Below, one piece after another: positions 48,969 through 57,318 of a stretch of DNA of 64,000 nucleotides. Each line of letters begins with the position of its first letter. The first letter of the stretch is position 1. The notes under the pieces are model-generated. The model was given only the letters and a program-made list of their open reading frames with translations. It did not search any database and was not told the origin of the DNA. The DNA is taken from assembly GCA_003599415.1 (NCBI GenBank), contig QZKB01000055.1, positions 1-64,000 of the forward strand, given 5' to 3'. This DNA is from Ignavibacteriales bacterium (GTDB lineage Bacteria > Bacteroidota > Ignavibacteria > Ignavibacteriales > SURF-24). The translations under genes were made by a program, and so were the position numbers.

Positions 48969-49145
48969 ATGGTAAATGGAAAATGGAAAATGGTAAATGT
49001 TTAATAGTAAACAATATATGTAAGAAGGTTCTTCACATCTCACATTTACCATCTCACATCTCACATTTACCATCTCACATCTCACATTTACCATCTCACA
49101 TCTTACATTTACCATCTCACATCTCACATTTACCATCTTACATTA
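48969..49145. repeat. Heptad element R7 with 21-bp higher-order tandem repeat
   Basis: atggtaa atggaaa atggaaa atggtaa atgttta, then 15 in-register heptads 49035-49139 as five (acatcYc acattta ccatctY) 21-mers. Confidence 0.95.
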
Positions 49146-49481
49146 CTTAACCTTGTAACCGTTATTAACAAGATTTTCTTTAACCTTCACAACCGTAAAC
49201 TCTTCCAGGTCCATTCCACATGTTGGGCAGGAGTTTGGCTTATCATCAATTACATTCCAATCCATCGGGCACTCAAACAACATTCCATTCATATTAACAT
49301 CAATCGCGCCGACATCAATTATTTCATCTTCTCTTACGATATTTTCTTTCTTCTCCGTTTTTGTTTGTTCCTTTGTTTGTTTGTCTTGTTTCTTTTCACC
49401 GCAGGCGGTTAAAAATCCGGCTATCATAAAAACCAAAAACAAAATGAAATACTTGTTTGAATTCATGTTTCCTCCATTCAA
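49143..49481 (-). CDS. Lipoprotein with heavy-metal-binding (HMBD-like) Cys motif
   Basis: 'IAGFLTACGEKK' lipobox; 'MLFECPMDWNVIDDKPNSCPTCGMDLEEF'. Confidence 0.85.
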   Translation of the reverse strand: MNGGNMNSNKYFILFLVFMIAGFLTACGEKKQDKQTKEQTKTEKKENIVREDEIIDVGAIDVNMNGMLFECPMDWNVIDDKPNSCPTCGMDLEEFTVVKVKENLVNNGYKVK

Positions 49482-49497
49482 CTAAAAATAAATCTGG

Positions 49498-49608
49498 TTA
49501 TAATTTATAGTTTGTAAGTATAGCAATCAACATTATAATTGCCATAATTAGTACTATCCATGCGCTAAACCGGTTACATGGTGATCTATTATCTTTATCG
49601 CATTGCAT
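49498..49608 (-). CDS. 36-aa single-TM microprotein with N-terminal Cys pair (not in ORF track)
   Basis: Read by hand: MQCDKDNRSPCNRFSAWIVLIMAIIMLIAILTNYKL*; preceded on the minus strand by 'ctggaggtaat' (GGAGG) then ATG. Confidence 0.6.
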   Translation of the reverse strand: MQCDKDNRSPCNRFSAWIVLIMAIIMLIAILTNYKL

Positions 49609-49697
49609 ATTACCTCCAGTATTTAATAATTATTTTAAAACTTTATTCCGCTCGTTAAGGTTATTTTCTTCTGATTATATAGTTTTTGATTCAATAA

Positions 49698-51227
49698 TTA
49701 ATTAGATGCTTTATTACCTAAAAAGATTTTACCGTCTTCGCTTAAATTTTTCATGTACTTTTCAGGATTCTCAATAAATTTCCTGTCGCACCCGGGGCAG
49801 CAAAAACCAATTAGTTTTCCCTTATATTCAACCGGCTTTACTTTTAATGATACTTTATTGCCAAGCACCGGGCACACTGCATTAAAAATACCTGCTTTAC
49901 CGGATTGTTCTTCATTTTTACCAGACATATTATTTTTATTATGATTATGAAGTTTTTCCTGGTCAGTATCTTCCATCTTTTTTATTTCACTATGCTGATG
50001 TGCCGGCATTGTACTACTTCTAAGCTGACTTTCGGAATCAATAAGGAACCCACCGGTAGCAACAATTTCTTCGCCTTCCTTAAGTCCGGAAACAATCTGG
50101 TATTTATCTTCAAAACGATTTCCTAATACCACATTGCGTGCTTCGAACATTCCGTTACTATCCTTTATCCAAACAACAGAGCGTTTGCCGGCAATAATTA
50201 CGGCATCAACAGGAACGAGCAAACCTTCTCCTTCAGCACTGCGGAATACTGTTTCCCCGTACATCTGCGGTTTTAATTTTCCACCATTGCTTGAGAATTC
50301 ACTTCTTACTTTTACGGTTCTTGTCTGTGGATTAATTACCGGGTAAATAAAAGTCACCTTGCCTTCAAATTCCTGGCCGGGATATGCTCTGAGTTTCAGC
50401 TTTACAGTATTTCCAACTTTAATGTTTGCCAGATCTTTTTCGTACACTTCAGCAATATTCCATAGAGTTGAAAGTTCTGCAATGTCATAAATTGAAGTTC
50501 CTTCATTGACGTACATTCCTTCCTGTACTTCCTTTTCAATTACTGTCCCGCTGAAAGGTGAATAGTAAGTAAGAGTAATACTCGCTTCTTCCCTTTTCTC
50601 CAATTCATTAATCTGGTTTGAGGTTAATCCGAAAATTTCAAGTTTCTTTCTGGCAGCATTTAACAGGTTAGACGAACTAGAAGAATTGTTCAAAGCAATC
50701 AGATAATCATTTTGAGCCTGTACTAAATCAGGACTGTAAATTTCAAATAACGGTTCACCCTTTTTAATATAGTCGCCGGTTTTATCAACGAATAGCTTTT
50801 CTATTCTACCGTTAAAACGTGCAGAAATAGTTTTGCGGTTGTTCTCGGCAAAATCCATATAGCTGTAAGCAACAACATCATTCTGGTATTTCTCCTTCTT
50901 TACAACTACCGTAGATACATTTGCAAGCACCTGTTTTCTGCCGCTTAAGTTTAAAAGGCCGCTTGTGTCACTATCAATTTCTGTTTCTGTTTTTTTAACA
51001 AGATCCATGTGGCAGATTGGACAAACACCTGGCCTGTCTGAAATTACCTGCGGGTGCATTGGGCAGGTCCAGACTTCCTGCATATTTGCAGCTTGATGAT
51101 TCTGTTCATCATTCTTTTCATTACCCGAACATCCTGCTATTACAAATACAGTGGCAAGCAGAATTAAAGTTACAACACCGAGAGTTTTTAATTTAGTTAT
51201 CTGATTTTTTCTTATTCTGTTTTTCAT
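49698..51227 (-). CDS. cusB: CusB-type RND periplasmic adaptor with N-terminal HMBD and C-terminal YHS-like domain
   Basis: 'VWTCPMHPQVISDRPGVCPICHMDLVKK'; adaptor core; C-term 'NAVCPVLGNKVSLKVKPVEYKGKLIGFCCPGCDRKFIENPEKY'. Confidence 0.92.
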   Translation of the reverse strand: MKNRIRKNQITKLKTLGVVTLILLATVFVIAGCSGNEKNDEQNHQAANMQEVWTCPMHPQVISDRPGVCPICHMDLVKKTETEIDSDTSGLLNLSGRKQVLANVSTVVVKKEKYQNDVVAYSYMDFAENNRKTISARFNGRIEKLFVDKTGDYIKKGEPLFEIYSPDLVQAQNDYLIALNNSSSSSNLLNAARKKLEIFGLTSNQINELEKREEASITLTYYSPFSGTVIEKEVQEGMYVNEGTSIYDIAELSTLWNIAEVYEKDLANIKVGNTVKLKLRAYPGQEFEGKVTFIYPVINPQTRTVKVRSEFSSNGGKLKPQMYGETVFRSAEGEGLLVPVDAVIIAGKRSVVWIKDSNGMFEARNVVLGNRFEDKYQIVSGLKEGEEIVATGGFLIDSESQLRSSTMPAHQHSEIKKMEDTDQEKLHNHNKNNMSGKNEEQSGKAGIFNAVCPVLGNKVSLKVKPVEYKGKLIGFCCPGCDRKFIENPEKYMKNLSEDGKIFLGNKASN

Positions 51228-51252
51228 TTTGTTACCTATAAATTTTTACGAC

Positions 51253-52695
51253 TTACCTGCCGGTAATCAAGTTAGTACCAATCATCATTTCTATTTCGGC
51301 AATTGCCATACGGCTGTCTGCCCGCGCCATATAGTAATTCATCTGCTGCATTAAAAGCATACGGTATGAATCAATTATAGTTGTTACACTCGTCCTGTTA
51401 TTCTGAAATGCCGAAGTCTGTGCTTCAATGGCTTTTTCATTCAGAGGAATAACTTTTTCATTGTAAAGTTTTATCAGATCAAGAGCCGTTTTGTATTTAA
51501 GAATTGATTCATTCAGCTTTGAAATCATATCTCTCCGCATATCTTCTTTTTCATATTCAAAACTGCTTATGCCGGCATATAATTCTTCTTCCTTTGCTTT
51601 AAATTTATTTGCAGACCAAGGAGCGAAAGGGAGATTAATTGAAGCCATAATCCCGTACATCAGTTCTGTTTCACCTTTTCCATCAATCATCATCGGATCT
51701 GTTTTGGATGTAAGCAGCATTCCGCGCGGCATCCGCATCAGCATACCCTGAACCATCAGATCGGGAATCAGCTCGCGGTTGTTCGCGTCAATCATTGCTT
51801 TGTTCATATCAATCATACTATTCATTTTTTTTAACGATGGATTTTCTTCAGTAAGAATTTCTTCAAGCTTTGATTGCGGAATAATCAATGAATCGCTTGC
51901 AATTTCCTTTTCAGCATATATGTCTTTGGAATTCAGCTCTCTGCCGAGAAGTTTATTCAGTTTGTATATCTCTGTACTTTTCTGATTTTGAAGTGTAAGT
52001 ATTTGCGTTTCACCGGAGGCTATTTCACTTTGCAGCGTTAGCAAATCCGCCTGGTTAATTCTGTTTGTAATGTAAACGGATTCGACTGATCTGATTAAAT
52101 TATTCAACAGCTCAATTTGTTTTTGCTGGATTTCAATTTTCCTATCCAACAGCCAGAGATTGTAATAGGACATTTTAAGCTGGGCAATCAAATTCGTTTT
52201 ATATGATTCATAATTATTGCCTTCAACTTTCATGTTTTGTCTTTCAACTTCAGACATTGCATTTAATTTCCCTCCTATGGGAAACATTTGCGAAAGACTG
52301 AAATTGTTCGAAACGGATTTGTTAAGAACATTCAAAGTATTTATCGGTACCTGCGAAAACTCAACAGAAAAGCTCGGTGGAGGCATTGTATTAACTGACT
52401 CACTTCTTCTTTCCGCAGCAGTAATTTTATACTGTAAAGATTTTAACTGCGGATTATTTCTAACTGCTTCATTAACTAAAGAATCAATTGATTGAGCAGT
52501 TGAAATGTTAGTGATAAAAACAAGAGCAACAAATAAGTAACAATAGATCAAACTCTTCCCTCGACTACGCTCGGGATGAGTTATAATAAAGTTATGCAAT
52601 CCTATTCGAAGGACATTTCCCATCAACCATCTTCTCAGCCAAAGGCTGATCCCGCTTCGCGGGACATCTTCCATCATACATCTTCCATCTTCCAT
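51253..52695 (-). CDS. cusC: TolC family outer membrane efflux protein (CusC-like); true start likely near 52555
   Basis: 'NPQLKSLQYKITAAERRSESVNTMPPPSFSVEFSQVPIN'; the first ~50 aa of the ORF are repeat-derived. Confidence 0.88.
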   Translation of the reverse strand: MEDGRCMMEDVPRSGISLWLRRWLMGNVLRIGLHNFIITHPERSRGKSLIYCYLFVALVFITNISTAQSIDSLVNEAVRNNPQLKSLQYKITAAERRSESVNTMPPPSFSVEFSQVPINTLNVLNKSVSNNFSLSQMFPIGGKLNAMSEVERQNMKVEGNNYESYKTNLIAQLKMSYYNLWLLDRKIEIQQKQIELLNNLIRSVESVYITNRINQADLLTLQSEIASGETQILTLQNQKSTEIYKLNKLLGRELNSKDIYAEKEIASDSLIIPQSKLEEILTEENPSLKKMNSMIDMNKAMIDANNRELIPDLMVQGMLMRMPRGMLLTSKTDPMMIDGKGETELMYGIMASINLPFAPWSANKFKAKEEELYAGISSFEYEKEDMRRDMISKLNESILKYKTALDLIKLYNEKVIPLNEKAIEAQTSAFQNNRTSVTTIIDSYRMLLMQQMNYYMARADSRMAIAEIEMMIGTNLITGR

Positions 52696-52698
52696 TTT
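52613..52698. repeat. Heptad element R8 with CAGCCAAAGGCTG-ATCCCGCTTCGCGGGAC core
   Basis: acatttc ccatcaa ccatctt [core] acatctt ccatcat acatctt ccatctt ccatttt; core nearly identical to R3. Confidence 0.9.
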
Positions 52699-55600
52699 AT
52701 TCTCCCTCCTTCATCCATACGGCCATTTTTGAAATTTCAAGTTTTCCTTTTTTAAGAGCGTGCTCTTTCATAATTGCAAAAAGAATCGGCGTTACTACAA
52801 GAACGTGTATTGCAGAAGTAAGCAATCCTCCAATTAGTGGAGCGGTTAAAGGTTTCATTACATCGGAACCGGTTCCTGTTGCCCACATTACCGGAATCAA
52901 TCCAACCATTGATGTGCCTACTGTCATCAACTTAGGACGCAGCCGTAATACCGAACCTTCAACTGTTGCTTCATAAATATCTTTGTTAGTTATTGGCCCG
53001 CGTTCACCTTTTTTATGTGACCTTAATCTTTTATCAAGTGCTTCGTGAAGATAAACAACCATTACAACACCTGTTTCAACAGCAACACCGTAGAGAGCAA
53101 TGAATCCTACCCACACAGCTACAGAAAAATTATAGCCGAGCGCATAGATTGTGTACATACCACCGATAAGTGCAAAAGGAACAGACAGCATTACGACGGC
53201 AGCTTCAAGGTAATCTTTAAGTGTAAAGAACAATAGAAGAAAGATTAGCAGAAACACAACAGGCATTATAATTTGAATCGTTTGTTGGGCGCGTACTTTA
53301 CTTTCATACTGCCCGCTCCAGGCATAGGTATAACCGTATGGCAATTTCAATTCCTTCTCAATTGCTCCTTTTGCATCAACCAAAACACTGCCCATATCCC
53401 GTCCTCTTGTGTTCATAAAAACAATGGATCGAAGCATACCGTTTTCACTGCTTATCATTGGCGGACCAGTAACAAGATTTATTTCTGCCAGTTCGTTTAA
53501 TGGCAAATAAGTAACCGCATTTTCGTTTGTACTTAGTAATGAGTAGTCATTCGGTTGAGAAGCCTGGGATTGCGATGCATAATTTAATGGTGTATTACTT
53601 CCGCTCATTGAAGACATTCCACCTGAACTTCCTCCGCTCATACCTCCACTCATTGAGCCGGTGTTTATTGCCGAAGAAGATTGACCTGCCATAGGATTTG
53701 ATAATGCAACCGGTACAATCAAACTTTTCAGTTCATCAATATTGTCACGGTAATCTTTCTGGTAACGCATTCGTATCGGAAAACGCATTCTGCCATTAAT
53801 TACAACTCCAAGATTTTGTCCGCCGATAGCAGTTTCAATTATATCCTGCAGACCACTTATATTCACTCCGTAACGTGCTGCTATTTCTCTTTTAATATTT
53901 ATATCGAGATAATAGCCGTTCTGAACGCGTTCTGCAACAACATCAGCAGCGCCATCAACTTTCTTAAGAATATTTTCTGCTTTAATAGCATACTCTTCAA
54001 GTGTATCCAGGTTGGGACCAAAAATCTTAAATCCAATATCAGTTCTTACACCTGTGGCAAGCATGTTTATTCTGTTGATAATAGGTTGAGTCCAGCCGTT
54101 CTGTACTCCGGGGATTTGTAGTTTTGCATCGAGTTCAGAAATTATATCCTGCTTTGTAATACCCGGCCGCCATTCATCTTTTGGTTTTAAAAGAATTATT
54201 GTTTCAATCATACTTAAAGGAGCATTATCAGTTGCTGTTTCTGCCCGTCCTGTTTTACCAAGAACATGATGCACTTCAGGAATTGATTTGATAATCTTAT
54301 CCTGCTCCTGTAAAATTCTGTTCACTTCTGTTATTGAAGCGCCGGGCAAAGTAACCGGCATATAAAGAATTGAACCCTCATCAAGCGGAGGCATAAATTC
54401 ACTTCCGGTATTCATTATCATCGGAACAGTTATTAGAAGAGCAATTACATTTAATGCAATTGTAGTTTTCCTATGCTTAAGCACCCAATGTATTACGGGT
54501 TCATAAATCCTGATGAAAAATCTTGTGGTTGGATTTTTTTCTTCCGGTTTGAATTTACCTCTCATTAAGAACGTCATCAAAACCGGTATAAGTGAAATTA
54601 CGACAAACGCCGCTCCCAGCATTGTAAAAGATTTTGTGAATGCGAGCGGCTTGAAGAGTTTCCCTTCCTGTCCTGTTAAAAGAAATACAGGCAGGAATGA
54701 AACAAGTATGATGAGATCAGAAAAGAAAATTGCACGCCCAACCTGCTTTGCGGAATCGATAGAGATTTTTTTGTACTCCTCACTCGTAAGTTTTCCTTTT
54801 TCTTCAATTGCTTTGGCAATGTTACGATATGCGTTTTCTACAAGTACAACTGAAGAATCAACAATAACTCCTATGGCTAAAATAATTCCGCCGAGAGACA
54901 TTATGTTTGAAGTGATATTAAAAGCGTACATAAGAATAAAGGAAATTAAAACCGCAACCGGAATCTCGATTAGAATTCGTACTATACTTCTCCAATGCAA
55001 AAGGAAGATTGCAACTATAATCGATACAATAATTGCCGCTTCAATTAATGCGCGGTCCAGTGTTCCTATTGCTTCTTTAATTAAAATACTTCTGTCATAT
55101 GAAGGAACAATCTCAATTCCTTTCGGAAGGCCCGGTTCAATTTCTTTTATCTTTTCTTTTATTCTATCAATAACTTTCTGGGCGTTCTCACCTGTTCTCA
55201 TTACTACAATACCGCCGACAACTTCACCCTCGCCATTTTTATCAAGTGCCCCGCGGCGTATATCTCCGCCCAAATCAACTGAAGCAATATTTTTAATAAA
55301 CATTGGAATGCCGTTCGTACCAGTCCTTATAACTGTATTTTCAATATCTTCTTTTGATTGAATATATCCCTGACCACGAACAAAATACTCAGCATCACTT
55401 ATCTCAAGCAATTTACCGCCAACTTCATTATTGCTCCGTTGTATTGCGTTAACTACATCTGATATTGTTAAATTGTAAGCGCGTAAATCATTTGGACTAA
55501 CATTTACCTGGTATTGTCTTACAAACCCACCAATGCTTGCAACCTCAGCAACTCCCTCAACTGATGAAAGCTTATACCGGATATACCAATCCTGCACAGC

Positions 55601-56065
55601 ACGCAGAGTTCCAAGATCAATTCCCTTACCTTCAACAGTATACCAGTAAACATGACCGACACCAGTTCCATCAGGACCAAGAGTTGGAACAACTCCTGAC
55701 GGTAGCTGTGCCTGGATTGTATTCATTCTTTCTAGAACACGTGTGCGGGCAAAGTAGGCATCTACCCCATCATCAAAAATTACGAACACGAAGGACATAC
55801 CAAACATTGATGAAGCGCGCACGGCTTTAACCTGCGGTAATCCCTGTAAACCTGAGACAATTGGAAATGTTACCTGGTCTTCAATTATCTGTGGTGAGCG
55901 ACCCATCCATTCTGTAAAAATAATAACCTGATTATCAGATAGGTCCGGAATTGCATCTACTGGCAGGTTGGCAACACTGTAAATGCCGAAACCAATTACT
56001 ATCAGGTAAATGAGGATAACAATAAATCTGTTATTGGCTGACCAATCAATAATTTTTTCTATCAT
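52697..56065 (-). CDS. cusA: CusA-type heavy-metal RND transporter
   Basis: 'SANNRFIVILIYLIVIGFGIYSVANLPVDAIPDLSDNQVIIFTEWMGRSPQIIEDQVTFPIVSGLQGLPQVKAVRASSMFGMSFVFVIFDDG'. Confidence 0.96.
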   Translation of the reverse strand: MIEKIIDWSANNRFIVILIYLIVIGFGIYSVANLPVDAIPDLSDNQVIIFTEWMGRSPQIIEDQVTFPIVSGLQGLPQVKAVRASSMFGMSFVFVIFDDGVDAYFARTRVLERMNTIQAQLPSGVVPTLGPDGTGVGHVYWYTVEGKGIDLGTLRAVQDWYIRYKLSSVEGVAEVASIGGFVRQYQVNVSPNDLRAYNLTISDVVNAIQRSNNEVGGKLLEISDAEYFVRGQGYIQSKEDIENTVIRTGTNGIPMFIKNIASVDLGGDIRRGALDKNGEGEVVGGIVVMRTGENAQKVIDRIKEKIKEIEPGLPKGIEIVPSYDRSILIKEAIGTLDRALIEAAIIVSIIVAIFLLHWRSIVRILIEIPVAVLISFILMYAFNITSNIMSLGGIILAIGVIVDSSVVLVENAYRNIAKAIEEKGKLTSEEYKKISIDSAKQVGRAIFFSDLIILVSFLPVFLLTGQEGKLFKPLAFTKSFTMLGAAFVVISLIPVLMTFLMRGKFKPEEKNPTTRFFIRIYEPVIHWVLKHRKTTIALNVIALLITVPMIMNTGSEFMPPLDEGSILYMPVTLPGASITEVNRILQEQDKIIKSIPEVHHVLGKTGRAETATDNAPLSMIETIILLKPKDEWRPGITKQDIISELDAKLQIPGVQNGWTQPIINRINMLATGVRTDIGFKIFGPNLDTLEEYAIKAENILKKVDGAADVVAERVQNGYYLDINIKREIAARYGVNISGLQDIIETAIGGQNLGVVINGRMRFPIRMRYQKDYRDNIDELKSLIVPVALSNPMAGQSSSAINTGSMSGGMSGGSSGGMSSMSGSNTPLNYASQSQASQPNDYSLLSTNENAVTYLPLNELAEINLVTGPPMISSENGMLRSIVFMNTRGRDMGSVLVDAKGAIEKELKLPYGYTYAWSGQYESKVRAQQTIQIIMPVVFLLIFLLLFFTLKDYLEAAVVMLSVPFALIGGMYTIYALGYNFSVAVWVGFIALYGVAVETGVVMVVYLHEALDKRLRSHKKGERGPITNKDIYEATVEGSVLRLRPKLMTVGTSMVGLIPVMWATGTGSDVMKPLTAPLIGGLLTSAIHVLVVTPILFAIMKEHALKKGKLEISKMAVWMKEGE

Positions 56066-56203
56066 TTGATTTCTCCTAAGGCCAAATGCAGAACAAAGAT
56101 TTTTCTTCCATGTGCTGCAGTTTATTTATTTAAAAAGAAATTGGGATCAAAGATTAAAGTTCATTGCCTTAATCTTTAATCAAAGAAGTTCCTTTGAGAG
56201 AAA

Positions 56204-56605
56204 TCAGATCAGTAATTGTAGGTTAGAAATATAATCTGGTGTGTTAAGATTACCGGGCGGAGAATTTTCATTTAACTCCGGATTTAAACCGGCATAATTA
56301 AAAAAGTCATAATTATTAGGAAAGATAAAATTAATTATATCTGAAATTCTAACATCATTAAGATTTGCTTTCTGAGAGAGGTATTCATCCTTAATTGGTT
56401 TAGCCACAATGTGGTTTTCACAGCAGCTGTTTATTTTGGAAATTGCTACCTGATCTGTAGGGGAAGTATTTGTGCACATACCGCAGGATTCAAGGGATAC
56501 TTTCCGCATCGATTTACAGAAATGCAGACTTAACGGTACTCCTATATTGGACAATGTAAAGAATACAAGTAAAACGGGTAATATTTTCTTTCTTAGCTTT
56601 TTCAC
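56204..56605 (-). CDS. HYC_CC_PP-like small exported Cys protein
   Basis: 'LSLHFCKSMRKVSLESCGMCT...NSCCENHIV...NSPPGNL'. Confidence 0.65.
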   Translation of the reverse strand: MKKLRKKILPVLLVFFTLSNIGVPLSLHFCKSMRKVSLESCGMCTNTSPTDQVAISKINSCCENHIVAKPIKDEYLSQKANLNDVRISDIINFIFPNNYDFFNYAGLNPELNENSPPGNLNTPDYISNLQLLI

Positions 56606-56827
56606 TTAGAGAAATATATATAAAGATCTCAAATTTTCTATTCTTATTTCTTTTGAAACACTGTTTTCCGGAGTTTTGTTCCGGCGCTGCTTCAAACCTG
56701 GAAATTGTCTAATGACTTAAGGATTAAATTTTCTTATATTGCTATCCGGATCTATAAGAACTTTATCGCTATTCATAAAATTGTAATTAACTATATTATA
56801 TAAATAAATTAAGCAGTCAGTAAATAA

Positions 56828-57286
56828 GGATAAGTCAAGTTGGGTAATTGCTGTTCCAACAATACTAATAATTTAGGATTGTCGGGGTAGAGGAAAGTCC
56901 GAACTCCAAGAACAATGGTGCCGGGTAACGCCCGGGTATCCCGATTTAATCGGGGTAACGGAAAGTGCCACAGAAAAGAAACTACCCCGATTTAGTCGGG
57001 GCAAAGGTGAAACGGCAGGGTAAGAGCCTACCGCTCCGGTAGTAATACCGGGGGTCCCGAATAAATTCGGGATCTCGCCCCGGATTTATCCGGGACGGGA
57101 CAAGGCAAACCCCACCTGGAGCAAGATCAAGTAGAGAAGCTTCCCAATTAATTTTGGGAACAGCTGTTCGGCATGCGCTTCTCGGGTAGATCGCTTGACC
57201 CTGATGGTAACATCCGGGCTAGACAAATAATTACCGTCCCGACTTAGTCGGGATTACAGAATTCGGCTTATAGACGTGGCTTATCC
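56828..57286 (+). ncRNA. rnpB: RNase P RNA, class A
   Basis: GAGGAAAGTCCGAACTCC, GCCGGGTAACGCCCGG, GTGCCACAGAAA, GGTGAAACGGCAGGGTAAGAGCCTACCG, GGCAAACCCCACCTGGAGCAAG, GGGTAGATCGCTTGA, ACAGAATTCGGCTTATAG; P1 GGATAAG/CTTATCC closes the ends. Confidence 0.96.
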
Positions 57287-57318
57287 TAATTTACACTTCT
57301 GCTTACGTGGGATTTACC

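Noticed and set aside
48858-49136. 92-aa ORF 'MVNVRCEMVNVRCE...'
   Set aside because: Translation of heptad element R7; a period of 7 nt gives a 7-aa repeat in any open frame. Not considered a protein.
49035-49145. CRISPR-like regular array
   Set aside because: The 21-bp units are contiguous with no unique spacers and no cas genes are in the window.
54513-55361. 282-aa ORF antisense to cusA
   Set aside because: Fully antisense to a strongly supported gene; composition looks like a shadow frame.
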